DNA of 36,912 bases from Dipylidium caninum (Eukaryota > Platyhelminthes > Cestoda > Cyclophyllidea > Dipylidiidae), in assembly GCA_017562135.1 (NCBI GenBank), contig QEYB01001526.1, positions 1 to 36,912 on the forward strand, written 5' to 3'. Below, one piece after another: positions 1-10,131 of this stretch (the stretch's first letter is position 1; each line of letters opens with the position of its first letter). Both the position numbers and the translations under genes were made by a program. Below the pieces are notes generated by a model, which was not told where the DNA came from, ran no database searches, and saw only the letters and a list, made by a program, of their open reading frames with translations.

Positions 1-291
1 ATGCCATTTAGTACATCCTCGTCGGATAAACCCGTAAAGTGTTGCTGCAATGAAAACCCTGTTTGCATGCTTGCCTCTATTCATTTGAGTCAAAGTAGAT
101 TCTCCTGAGAGGACGTCTCCATTGCCGATTGCGCTTTTTCACCTCTACACTGATAGTCGAATACCCCTCATGTGTCAGCATTGATGACAGTAATTCACTG
201 GATTCGGGTGAATGCGGTTCTTAGGGATGACCAAATGCTCAGTTCTCACATGTCGGTGTCGACTCACGGTTGTATTTAATAAAGCCCCATG
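1..291. other. unique left edge outside the inverted repeat
   Basis: I see no convincing gene here. Alignment with the right arm by eye stops at about 292. The reverse complement of the sequence beyond 23,943 does not resemble this stretch. It therefore marks the outer border of the left arm. Confidence 0.6.
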
Positions 292-930
292 TAGTGTATC
301 CAATTTGCCCGCATTGCTCCTTGCTTACCTGGGCCCACATTTTACATGATCCCTGCGTGTGAAGTGGAGTGTATAAAAACGCCACCCACTGTTGCTCGTC
401 CACACATTCTTTCATAGCAGAAACCGTCTCTTTTTTTCACAATGTACCCACGATATTCCGCTGTTGCCCTCGTCCAACCTACTCCTACGCCTACACCCCT
501 TGCGACTCCAGTCGCCGTCGGCTACACCACGTGGTTGCTGTGGGCCGAACAATCTCGGTTGTGCAGCGCACCGTATGCCGGCCAGAAACTTACGCCATTG
601 CCCACACCCGTGGTTTAGAATATTGTCGCCCGTGGTGGATACCACACGCTCTGCCCTCAAGTGACAGTGACAGATTTATGGGGACTGGCCAGTTCAATAG
701 CTAACTTGCCACTATTTGGTACAATCTCGTGATTGCAACCACTTTTCTCAGCCAATGTCGCTTGTCTGCCAATAATTCTTCCACCCTCCTTAACCTTTTC
801 CGATTTAGGTCGCTCTGTATCTATTCCTGTCCTACCCGTATCCATAACACCTCACTCATTTCCCCCTCTTGATCACCACTGTCCTCTGCTGTCTCACACA
901 TTATTGTCTTTCTTCATTCACTTTTCTGCA
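292..930 (-). repeat. copy 1 of a module present three times
   Basis: This outer part of the left arm is homologous in reverse complement to 23,299-23,943 and to 28,245-28,885. A shared landmark is the stretch reading GAAGTGGAGTGTATAAAAA (361-379), found in reverse complement near 23,860 and 28,785. The copy exists three times because the inverted repeat and the direct repeat overlap here. Confidence 0.8.
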
Positions 931-3303
931 TTACTATTCTACCACAACTGTGCTTTGTTACTGAGGTGTGGCTAGTCTCGTACACTTGTACTTCCCAGTA
1001 TCTGATGAAATCTCGCAAATCTCATGGGGGCTGGTCGGCAATATTTGGAGGCCTGTCTGCCAACCACTTGACCCGTTCTCATAGCTTGCCTTGTTGTTTC
1101 AGCCAGAAGACGGGTGGACGGTCTGCCAAGCGAAGTGGTGAAATGCGCTACTGTGTACGCGGCACGCATTTCCCACACGACAATTTTAATTCGGAGCACA
1201 ATCAACTTGCCAATTTCACGATCTCACCAACGTATCCACTCATCCCATTCAAGTCCTGCCATCTGATCGGCATTGTGAACTTAATTTAGGAAATTTGAAC
1301 TCGAAGTGATGTTGAAATGGGCCAACTGCAATTAAGAAGAGACCTCAAGCATTGCTAGTCGAAACAACAAGAAGTTCATCCATCGCCTCTCCCTATTCTT
1401 TTGCCTGGTCGACGTGCCGCAGTTTTGAATTCGGATGCCGGAGGGACAAGACAACCCACACCCATAGTCGGTTGGTTAAAACGCGAGAAATGGCGTCAAT
1501 TTCGCACACACAGCCTAACAGTGAGAGAGAGATTGACTCGTCCAGTAAGTGGATGGCGAGCCACTTCAAACAACGCGGTTGATGCTGTTCTTATGATTGA
1601 CGACATCGTCTCTATGGCGTGCACACGCTTTCTCCCTTCATTAAGTTCTCCCCCCTACACCGTGGGGCGGTAAACTCACTGTCCTCTAATTCGGACCTAT
1701 TGGCATGGCCGAAATCTACATGTACCCTACTCTAAAGGCTTCGCTTGCGCTGATGCGTTTTTTCTACTTTCGCGCATGTCAGTACCTGCGCTCAAAATCG
1801 TCCGCGCGTCATTTACATAAGTGGCTGCGATGACCGAACAGGGTCGAATAAAAGCGACTCATACATTTTGAATCTACACCACTGCAAATTCTGCGGGTGG
1901 ATACCGGGTGGTTGTCGGTCCTGGCGACACTGCATTCATTTGTAACCTCTTGACCCCGATCCGGATATGCCTGAAGGTGGGGTATAATTTACTTTCATTA
2001 AGGCAAACAATCTAGTAGCAGTGCTGCTCCCGCAGGTTTAGCCTTGGATGTTGGTTGATTCGTTACCTCTCTCCACCTTCGCCAATGTGGGAGGGTACAG
2101 TAGCGAAGCGACTGATCGTCTCAGCGATGCAATACGGGTGCATGCGGTGGCCTTACTTCGAGATGCCACTCTCCCGACGCCTGAGAAATGGCGTCTAACT
2201 GTTGTATTATCATCGCAGCATTGGAGTGCATCCCTGAGTGGGCGCACGTGCCTCCAAGTGGAGCACATTGCATCCTTCAGGGGATGGTGCGTTTAGATTT
2301 TCTGCCATATGAATATGTCTGAATCAACTGGTCGTAGGCCCCATTGATGACCTTCGGCTAGGCTCCCACTAATCCAACTCACCAAAGCATCACACGCAGT
2401 CAATACTTGTATTGTCTGGTTGTTACTCTTCATAAATGCTAGTAGCGAAAATTGCGAGTATTGGTTATTGCCGACTATTTACTCACTAACTCACTCACTC
2501 CCTCACTCACCCATTCATTATCACATTCTGAGGCACGCAAAAGTGAGCAAGTTCCTCAAACCCTGGACAATGTCAATAGCCATGGTGCCCTTTAGGGGAC
2601 TGTGAGGATGTCTAACTCTCTCGCTTGGAATGGTGTATAGGAAGATTACCAACCCTCATGTGCTCCGAGGAATGTGGAGAGTCGGGAAAGATGTTCACGC
2701 GCAGCGGTCTACAGCGCGTACGGCAACACTTGGGTGTGAAATTGTCGCACTTTTTGTGGTCACGTTCGAAGTCAGCTCATGCAACTGAGACAGTATATGA
2801 TGGGCAACTAGAGTGACGCATGTTTGGCACCACAAATCTCGAGTTTCAACTCGCAGGAGAGCCATATTTCTCGCAGTCTGGATTTGGTGAGTATTTGAAG
2901 ATATGAGAAGGGGGTTGCTTAATTTGCCCCAGCCAAATGGCAGGGCAGAACACCCATCTCACCAATCCTCGTTCAGCATTAGCCCACATCTACTTGGTCT
3001 GGCTGAAATAACTTAATGAGGAAAAACTCCTACGTGTCATAGAGACGAAGTCATCAATTTTAAGGGAGGCATCTTCCCCACTCTGGAGTTGCTCGCAATT
3101 CACATTCTCGACGAGTCAATCACCGATGTTGTGTGCGAGTGATGTCAACGCGGCCAGATTCGCGGGTAGAGTTCACTCGATGCGCCTCGGCAGGCTCTCC
3201 AGTTACTATCATTGCAGTATGTAGGCGCTTGTGTGTGTTGCTGCTGAAAAAAACGTGTTTTCAGGTGGGGTTCGTGCATTTTGAGGACATATAGATATTT
3301 AAC

Positions 3304-3545
3304 TATAGCGCTAGTTCACACTCTATGTGGCTGGGCCACTTGTCAAACACCACCCTCACCAACGAGGCATGGCCAGCAAACTCCACAACTCCACCCAACG
3401 TCGCATATCCACATTGGGAGCAGCACCCTTTTGCAAACTGCCAACACAGCCAGTTTGCCTTCCTGTCCACGTCCAATTTTATCGACTAATGGTGCAATGA
3501 AAATCTGCCTTCTCTTCTGCTCTGTGTCTTTGCTTTCACGTTGGC
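3304..3545 (+). repeat. diverged dispersed repeat within the arm, copy a
   Basis: This resembles 4,514-4,765 in the same orientation, about 1.2 kb apart. Shared landmarks in order are AGTTCACACTC, a CATGGC block, and CGCATATC followed by ACA and TGG. Similarity by eye is roughly 70-75 percent in the first 130 bases and lower after that. The partner in the right arm lies near 20,765-21,003. The family is not recognised. Confidence 0.5.
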
Positions 3546-4050
3546 CCCTTATTTAAAGTGTACCGAATGCAGGCGCTGCTGTGGTGGTTACAACATGTCG
3601 CCGAGATGTGCGCAGCTGTTGTTAGGTCTGTACACGAGTGTGTGCTGTTCACCTCCTTCGGCGAGTATTTCCTCGAAGCAGATAGTGAAGCGCACCTAAA
3701 ACATCATTGGGTGATAAAGGTCTGGTGGTAAAGGGGCATGAGTAAATGGCAACCCGCCGCTAAGAGCACAGCTTTGAAATGGTGTTAGAGTGATTAGCAT
3801 AAAAACCCAACAGTTGGTAGGCATTCGGGCGAAAAATCACGCGATCATGTATGCGATGCATGATTGGGAAGCGGTTTTCATGAGGACTCCTATTTCTTCC
3901 ACGTCTGTCTTAGATTCCCTCCAATTGTGACACTTCGACTGGCCAATATCATCTCGATCTCTGCCTCTTTCTTCCTCATCGTGATGCTGCATACAATCAT
4001 GTCATTTAGCTCGTCGTGGCCCAACTGAGGTCACACTGTCATTCATTTGG

Positions 4051-4110
4051 GTGCGTCCGTGCGTGTGCAGGCGTGTGCAGGGGCGTGTGCAGGCGTTGCG
4101 TGCGTGTCTC
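4051..4110 (+). repeat. GCGTGTGCAG-type minisatellite
   Basis: Short tandem copies of GCGTGTGCAG with small variations are visible. The same array is seen in reverse complement at 20,195-20,253 in the right arm, with a different arrangement of units. Confidence 0.75.
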
Positions 4111-4379
4111 GAGATGGAAGACTATCGGACAGTTGGATGATGGCACGAAACCCGGTAGTAAGTAGGGTCTTTCATGTTGAAGCATTATAGTAGGAGATGA
4201 GATCAATTGTCAGAATTAATGATAGCAGAGCTCAACGATGTAAGCTTCCTTACGTGAAAATTACAGCCCCTTTCGAACATCTCCATTCATGTGAACCACT
4301 TCTTTTCCCAGTGGAATGAAGACGCGTCCAGCTAAAAATGAAGCCCATCTCTCAGTGAATGCGTTGCACTAACCTCAAC

Positions 4380-4500
4380 GTGTGCTGCAACCATTCTGCT
4401 TTACCCTATCACCTACAGCTACGAGGTTCCGTTGCATGTGGATGTGCAGCAGCTTCACTCACACGGCTGCCATGGCTGTGGGCGTTGTGGAGGTTTGCCG
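4380..4500 (+). repeat. short dispersed motif block, copy a
   Basis: The block CTATCACCTACAGCTACGAG (from 4,406) recurs with few changes at 6,434. Both are followed by a TTCAC...CACACGGCTGC-like segment. The right arm carries the partners near 19,800-19,925 and 17,760-17,880. It may be a small repeat family or a shared exon border, because both contain a pyrimidine run followed by CTACAG. Confidence 0.4.
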
Positions 4501-4921
4501 TTGTGGTATAAATACAGCGGTAGTTCACACTCCATGTCCCACTGTGGCTGTGGCACCTGTCACGCCACTCTCATTGATGGGACATGGCAACCAGCTCCAA
4601 CCACTCCATCCCCCATCGCATATCTACACTGGAATCAACGCAATTTACTCCGTCCACGTTGTCTACCACCCTATCTGTACACTGTCCCACCTTCATTTTC
4701 AGATGCCCTGGTCTGTGTGGTGGAAGCGAGGCTTCACCTTCCCCTCTGTGCTTGTTCTTTGTTGTCGTGTGAGCAAATCCTCTAAATCACCTTCGTACGT
4801 AGACTTCGGGTGGAGAGGTATTTTGACGTCCACCCGTTCAGTTGTGGCTGATATGGAGGAGGGTGATTATCACCACTTCCTCTTCACGCAATTGGAGCCA
4901 AAGGCGAATGAATTTACCTAA
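4382..4921 (+). CDS. unrecognised open frame, 179 codons, partly kept in both arms
   Basis: This is one of the longest open frames in the window. Its last part, from about residue 130, contains SKSSKSPSYVDFGWRG and DMEEGDYHHF and is kept in the right arm (19,751-19,368, minus strand). The middle of the frame shifts between the arms through single-base indels. The first half overlaps the dispersed repeat copies at 4,380 and 4,514 and is rich in His, Pro and Cys, which suggests translated repeat DNA. I recognise no family, signal peptide or membrane segment. It is probably not a functional gene, although the C-terminal 50 codons could be an exon. Confidence 0.12.
   Translation: MLQPFCFTLSPTATRFRCMWMCSSFTHTAAMAVGVVEVCRCGINTAVVHTPCPTVAVAPVTPLSLMGHGNQLQPLHPPSHIYTGINAIYSVHVVYHPICTLSHLHFQMPWSVWWKRGFTFPSVLVLCCRVSKSSKSPSYVDFGWRGILTSTRSVVADMEEGDYHHFLFTQLEPKANEFT
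4514..4765 (+). repeat. diverged dispersed repeat within the arm, copy b
   Basis: Partner of 3,304-3,545, with AGTTCACACTC near the start, then ACATGGCAACCAGCTCCAAC and CGCATATCTACACTGG. The matching place in the right arm is 19,522-19,790. Confidence 0.5.
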
Positions 4922-5954
4922 CACCACGTTGCTTTATACTTACCCAGGTTGGTTTCGTGTTGCCTGTTGTGTTCCTCTGACAAAATTACGTGGTCTGAAA
5001 CAACTCAAGCAGCCTCGACACGTAAACCGCATTTATCCCACCACATCACCATCTCGCGCGTCACTTCTCCTATAGGCTGATTGAACAACAAAGGAGTAAT
5101 TTGGGGAGGGTCATGTGTTGAGGCCACATGGGTAGAGAACTCGTGTTCTTGAGGTCACCCTCTGCTCATTTGCAAGTAATGTCACCTCAGTGTGAAACAA
5201 GGTCATTGGCACAGTGGCGTAGTGACCTGCCAGCACCACGACATAACTGCTCCTGTTCGCACTTTACACTCAGCACAACCAATCACTCATGGAAGGCGGA
5301 TAATCAATTTATCGGACTCGAAATTGCCCTAGTATATCGCCAAATCTGCTACTTCTGCTCCCAATATTTACTACGCTCCCAACAACTTAGTTCTCAACTG
5401 TGTCCGAGGTAGCGGCAATTGGAAGAGATCATTGGCGCTTGTTTTAAACTCGTAATGCCTGCAGATCAAACCTTAATGTGATCGAAAGTAAGGTTCATAT
5501 TAACTTCTGTTCTTGCATTACTACTTCACCCAATGAGTGTACCCATAAATTTGGCAATTTGTTCGATTTGTTTAATTTTCTAAATGCCAACCATGCATGC
5601 CAAGAAAGTGGGCCGAGTCATGCACGCTTCCCACTGTTGCTTCTTCTCATCGACGCCAACTCTTCCGCCAGTGCTCAACGAGTGAATGGGATAGGTGCGG
5701 ACGTCGTCTCAGATGTCGGCGACCCGCACGTGAGGGTCAGCTGAAAATATGATACAATCCCACGGTGTCAAAAGCCAAACTCTTTGTTAGGCAGAACGTG
5801 TGCACGACATTGCCTTGTGGGCTGGGTATTAGCTCCTCTACCAGTGACAGGCCGTGCTGTGACAATCAGTGCGACCACGTCATTGACGCAATGCCCAAAG
5901 TACCAAGCGATTGTGCTTTTTCGTGCTCACACTGAGGCTGGTTACTGGAGACCT

Positions 5955-5982
5955 GGTGCACGTGGTGCACGTGGTGCACGTG
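5955..5982 (+). repeat. 9-bp tandem repeat, GTGCACGTG unit
   Basis: Three copies of the self-complementary-rich unit give overlapping CACGTG and GTGCAC palindromes. The right arm has the same array at 18,314-18,340, missing a G and shortened by a few bases. Confidence 0.8.
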
Positions 5983-6404
5983 TTGTCAGTCAGTTGGAAA
6001 GACAGAGGCCAGGATCGCTGCCTCTTCTCTCAGCGCTCCTTGGCAGGTAGCAAAACTAGTTAAACTTAACTGAATGTCCCATTCACCACTCATATGGTAA
6101 GATTTACAGTTGCATATTAGATCCATGAAGTTTGCGTCGTTAACTGAAATCGAACTGAGGCACCCAACAGGAGAAGTGTCCATCCTACTTTCTGTCACGT
6201 TCACTCCCTCATCTCCACTGGGTGAGGTGGTTTACGACGCCAGTCGAAGCACAGAGCACGCCTGCACCACTCTGTCATGCCCGACTTCAGTGAGGTGAGA
6301 CAAAGAGGCATCGCATTTGTCGGAGTGTGGAATTTGACCGGGCGCCTGGACCACTAATTGGTGTCCAAGTGAGCTAAGAAGTCCGCTGCCTCTTTTGTCT
6401 ACGT

Positions 6405-6530
6405 CAAACATGCGTTGGCACTTTGCGTCCTCTCTATCGCCTACAGGTACGAGGTCCGTCGTCGCTGGTTATTGGATCATTTCGGTTCACACGACTGCGA
6501 TTGTAGTGGTCAATGTTGCCAGTTGTTGTG
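6405..6530 (+). repeat. short dispersed motif block, copy b
   Basis: This contains CTATCGCCTACAGGTACGAG (from 6,434), matching the block at 4,406 with two differences. A GGTTCACACGACTGC stretch follows, resembling the one after copy a. Confidence 0.35.
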
Positions 6531-7510
6531 AAGCTCTGACTATGGCTAGGCTAGCTGTCAGCGCGAGGTTGGCCACACACAGCTAGACGGAATGCCTTTG
6601 TGGCGGTGCAGCCACTGAGGCGGCAACAACTGCCTTCATATAACTCTTCTGCCGCTCCCGTCTTCCGTCGCCTCCCCTCCGAAGACTTCTTATGCTCTCC
6701 ACACCTCCCTCTCTCTCCCCGTCAACTCCTCATGTACCGATTACTGATTACAACTCGACAAAACCCGTCACCTGCCCCACCTCTTTGCTGCATTGATATG
6801 TTACGCATAGTTGGTAACCGAGGTGGCTCGGGTTGTGTGTCTCCAATTTGCGTAGACAGTGCACTGCTGCATGAAATGTCGAGCTGCCGTCGTGAACTAT
6901 AAGAGGTGCAGTTGTAATTGTGTGCAAGGGTGTGAGCCGTGATGCGGCCACATGGAGGCTGTAGACAGACTCACAGATGCAGCGCGGCTGTGTCTGCATT
7001 AACATTTGCCCCCATTTCCTTTCTCTACTGTGACCAAAATTTCTTGAACGCCCTTCCACAAGCCTCTTTGCTAGACTGCCGGTGATTTTGCGGTTTAAAA
7101 GATTATGTCACACACCAGCATTTCTCTAAATTTCCTGATATTTCCATAATGGTGGTCGCGACGATTTCCGATGCGAGCCGACTTGCGTTGGCTGACTCAC
7201 TTGAGGCTGTTACTGTCTACGGTTAATTATTAAAAGCGTGTCTGTATTTGGAAGGAGCACTACTTAATTGCTGCCCATTCAAAACTGCGTTATGCATTTC
7301 GAAGTCGAGAATTGGTGACATCGAACGCCATGTGGTGTTCACTAAGAGGGAAGGTATTTGTGCGAACTCAACGCAGAGGAGGATGTGACGACAATCGGAG
7401 AACCAGTGCGACACGAACTGCCGGCGCCTACACCCTTATTCATCCCATCCTCTCGTCTACACTCCTCGCATCCTCGCCCCTGCCAATCGCGTGTAGAATA
7501 TCTCGTTCCC

Positions 7511-7548
7511 ATGTGTGTGTGTGTCTGTGTGTGTGTGTCTGTGTGTCA
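7511..7548 (+). repeat. TG microsatellite with TC interruptions
   Basis: A run of TG dinucleotides interrupted by TCTG steps. The right arm has the reverse-complement AC run at 16,751-16,787, of similar length. Confidence 0.9.
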
Positions 7549-7768
7549 TGAGTGGTTGTGACAGCTACATCGGCACTGACCGGTTAATCGGCCACAAGGA
7601 GAGAATTTTCGAGCAAAGGCGTGATGCAGCGTCTTGTTCAGTTGAGACCGTTTCTCTGCCATGACCTCATTCTGCCCTCCAATCCCTCCTGCTCTCCCCG
7701 ATTGCCCGCCCCTCGTTTCTGCCCCATCCCAGGACTCACCTGCCTCGGTGAATGTGTTTGAGGAGTAA

Positions 7769-8257
7769 ATGTACAATCCCGCCACCCTGATTAATCTGGG
7801 TATTTTGGTATCAACTACACACGCCCACGTAGGTCACAGAAGTCGCCAGGATGTAGCTCTCCATTCCAAGCATTTGCGTATTCTATCCCTTCTCTTCCCT
7901 TCCGTCAATCCACTTACACAACCGTTCAAGCACTCACCCCCTCCCCATCAACCCATCAACCCATCAAACCACCACGCAATGAACCATTTTCCCTCGAATG
8001 AGCTTTCGTCGGACAGTGTTGCGCTCACGCGCCCAGGGTGGAGTGAGAGGAGGGAGTGGGAGCAAATAAGTTGTGAGTGTCGAGGAGTGTTCCAGGTTGC
8101 CATTCCACATTCGCATTTCCTTTGTGCCAACGCAACGCTCCTCCCGATTACAGGAAGGCGAATGCTTGGGATCAGTGTGTGTGTGTCCAACTGGATTGAT
8201 GATGAGGAGGAGGTTTGCATCGCCGACACGCATAGGATGGAATCAGCCACAAACTGA
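7769..8257 (+). CDS. unrecognised open frame, 162 codons, spanning the arm border
   Basis: The frame is open for 162 codons and is paired with a 148-codon frame in the right arm (16,493-16,047, minus strand). The two translations match in blocks but shift frame between residues about 45-65 and again near 95. This happens because the arms differ by 1-base indels in C and T runs. The last residues differ completely because the frame crosses the arm border at 8,223. It is rich in His, Pro and Ser, with no recognised domain. Changes that ignore codon structure argue against selection on this protein, so I treat it as a probable chance frame. Confidence 0.1.
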   Translation: MYNPATLINLGILVSTTHAHVGHRSRQDVALHSKHLRILSLLFPSVNPLTQPFKHSPPPHQPINPSNHHAMNHFPSNELSSDSVALTRPGWSERREWEQISCECRGVFQVAIPHSHFLCANATLLPITGRRMLGISVCVSNWIDDEEEVCIADTHRMESATN

Positions 8258-8678
8258 CTGGTATAGGAAAGGGTGGAAGATAAAGCGATTGATCTGTTGT
8301 GAGCGTCGTCCTCTGCTCAATTCCTCTCCCCTCTCCAGGTAGAAGGGTAAGTGAATGAAGGCAATGTGAAGCAGCATACCAAAATAGAGCAGCGGTGAAT
8401 TGTGCAAACTGAAAGGAGGAGGTGTGAAGTTCGTAGCGAAAATCACCTACCGTGCATTATGGGGAAGAGGAGCTCGCAAAGGCGGAGTGAGAATGTTATC
8501 CGTGGAGGTGAAGTACGTTTGACTGTTGTTTTATCACAGAGGCACTGAATAGGGTGAGAGGAGACGAAGAGTGAGATCGCTTTTGAATGAAATGAAGTAT
8601 ATTTTGCAGAAATCGTGACAAGTCGGAGAGCGCTGGACCACGGCGATTGGGGACTTACAGGGTGAGAGGTTGGTTTAG

Positions 8679-8843
8679 GCCAACGCAGACAATGTCGTGG
8701 AGAGAAGCGAAATTTGGCAGACGTGCAGAGATGGCGTGCACCAATAGGACTATTCAACTCATCGATCATGCCGCAGCAAAGTTAAGTCACTCAAATGACC
8801 CGGCTGTAAACTCTATTAGCGCGAACGTCAATGAGGTAGAGAG
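8679..8843 (+). CDS. candidate internal exon, spectrin-repeat-like
   Basis: The frame reads through AKFGRRAEMACTNRTIQLID and then KLSHSNDPAVNSISANVNEV, ending in ER. The pattern of a helix, a loop with SHSNDPAV, and a second helix ending near the expected Trp position resembles the end of a spectrin repeat, as in spectrin, dystonin or nesprin families. A possible 3' splice site is GGTTGGTTTAG ending at 8,678. A possible donor, GAG/GTAATG, lies at 8,844, followed 33 bases later by a pyrimidine-rich acceptor (CCTTCCTTAATCAG, ending 8,876). Against the call: the frame after that short intron soon meets a stop and lacks the expected Trp. The resemblance is by eye only and rests on about 30 residues. 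Confidence 0.25.
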
Positions 8844-9085
8844 GTAATGGGAGGAAAATCTTCCTTCCTTAATCAGGCATTTGCTGACTATCTTGCCTCT
8901 TCGTACACTGACCATGCTATGATGTAACCCTTTTTCTACTGAAAGTGTACAGGATAAAACGAATCCGTGGAACGAGCAAGTAAGCGGAGTAGAAGGAGTG
9001 GGACGAAGAGGAGGAGATTTCAGGAAGTATTCTTCTATATATTATCATATCTGACTTCAGCGAGTGGAAAAAGTGTAGGGAGACC

Positions 9086-9277
9086 TTAGTAGGTACACGT
9101 GATGAGCGATGGATTTTCCGCAATGCCAAGGACAGACAAACACACAGGTAGCAGTGCATCGAGTTTCACAGTACCGTTACTCCCAAATTCTGCGGACTTA
9201 TCCATCCTTCCAAGTGGTTTGACTGTTGTTGTATTGATGCCTTCTGATGCCAGTAGACCAATGAAAGGTGGCAAGAT
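9086..9277 (-). CDS. candidate exon, unrecognised protein (minus strand)
   Basis: The minus strand is open for over 60 codons and reads like protein: PPFIGLLASEGINTT, later KLDALLPVCLSVLGIAENPS, ending in TCTY and a stop. Upstream is a possible acceptor (GGCTGACTTAG, exon starting at 9,277). The alternating hydrophobic pattern suggests a helical-solenoid or membrane-associated segment, but I can name no family. It could be the exon following 9,722-9,541, since joining the two gives a continuous hydrophobic stretch. This is speculative. Confidence 0.18.
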   Translation of the reverse strand: MLPPFIGLLASEGINTTTVKPLGRMDKSAEFGSNGTVKLDALLPVCLSVLGIAENPSLITCTY

Positions 9278-9540
9278 CTAAGTCAGCCACTACCCAGTCC
9301 CCCGAACCGCCATCCCTACCCCAAGTTTAGTTTCCACAATCGTAGTCGCGTGCTGTATGAAGGGATTTGTGAATATAAATCTCAGAATGCATTTCGACCT
9401 CAGACATTAGCACTACGAAGGGAATCTCGGAATTCCCTCTCTAGCAATTGTTGTGCTGTTGCTGCCTGGGGATACAAGCGATAGCCTTGAAAGAGGCCAA
9501 TAGTAGTTCATTGCGACCGGTAATGGGGGAGAGCGCTTTA

Positions 9541-9722
9541 TAAGCACACCAGCATTGTGAAATAGTAGATCCAGAAGTCTTTGCTGCTCTTGGCATTCTC
9601 CAATTCTGTTTCGATGTTACTCAGCACAGTCCAACAGCTCGAGTTAAAAGCATTCAAATATGGAAGCACTTTCCACATAACCAGAAAGGTCGACAATTTG
9701 TAACTGAGCCTTTTCAATTGAC
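9541..9722 (-). CDS. candidate exon, unrecognised protein (minus strand)
   Basis: The minus strand shows a strong 3' splice site (CACTGCCTTTTCTTAG) directly before an open frame. That frame reads QLKRLSYKLSTFLVMWKVLP, then YLNAFNSSCWTVLSNIETEL, ENAKSSKDFWIYYFTMLVCL and a TAA. The composition is balanced and plausible for real coding sequence. A hydrophobic segment lies at each end. No family is recognised. A possible donor (CTG/GTGTGC) precedes the stop, so the exon may continue into 9,277-9,086. The neighbouring protein-like segment upstream on the same strand is 10,131-9,880. Confidence 0.22.
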
Positions 9723-9879
9723 CTAAGAAAAGGCAGTGCAGTTGCATTTCATCCATCTGCCGCCATTTGATCATAACTGTTAATAAAATGACAAATCACT
9801 CCATCGCAGACAATAAGACACACGCCAGAAAACACAACATTGTCGGAAGTCGTAAAAATCGTGACAAGAGTTGTTGTCA

Positions 9880-10131
9880 CAACCAATCCAGTACACGAAA
9901 TTTCCACCGTAGCACCCCGATCGCCCCATTGCTCCGTCCGCCCAAGGCGACAACAAGGCATTTTGCTTCATGCGGAAGTAGAGGGTCAACGCCAGAGAAT
10001 CCATTGCACAGACCATTTTCGCAAGAGTAAATACAGATACAACTTGGAGCATCCGTAGCCCGTAAGGCGCCGAAAGTACAGACTGCTTCGAGGCAGTATG
10101 GAAACTCGTAGAAAGTAGCTTGGTTGAGGAT
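9880..10131 (-). CDS. candidate exon, cysteine-rich, unrecognised (minus strand)
   Basis: A stop-to-stop frame of 84 codons without a start codon. It contains FYEFPYCLEAVCTFGALRAT, then APSCICIYSCENGLCNGFSG and LLPHEAKCLVVALGGRSNGA. Seven cysteines lie within about 45 residues, so a secreted or luminal domain is possible, but the spacing fits no family I can name. The two other minus-strand frames are also partly open here, which lowers confidence. No strong acceptor is visible just upstream. It lies about 150 bases upstream of the exon candidate at 9,722-9,541 on the same strand. Confidence 0.18.

Larger units (their letters stand above)
292..8223 (+). repeat. left arm of a large inverted repeat (about 7.9 kb)
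   Basis: This arm is the reverse complement of 16,069-23,943. Many landmarks match in order: the 9-bp GTGCACGTG repeat (5,955 against 18,340), the TG microsatellite (7,511 against 16,787), the GCGTGTGCAG minisatellite (4,051 against 20,253), and the segment around 369-420 against 23,830-23,880. The inner part, roughly 5,000-8,223, is nearly identical to its partner and differs mainly by single-base indels. The outer part, roughly 292-3,300, also contains short blocks that do not align. The inner border is sharp: the sequences agree through GGTTTGCATCGC, ending at 8,223, and then diverge. No transposase or integrase is recognisable, so this is a duplicated segment rather than a recognised mobile element. 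Confidence 0.93.

Noticed and set aside
369..704. Open frame of 111 codons, with partners at 23,580-23,942 and 28,522-28,871
   Set aside because: The three copies use different frames for the same DNA and no family is recognised; better explained as repeat DNA.
7312..7561. Open frames ending in a Cys/Val run
   Set aside because: The CVCVCVCVS run is the translated TG microsatellite.
7577..7620. Stretch ACCGGTTAATCGG resembling part of a tapeworm spliced leader
   Set aside because: Only about a dozen bases agree, the rest does not follow, and there is no Sm-binding site or snRNA-like fold downstream.
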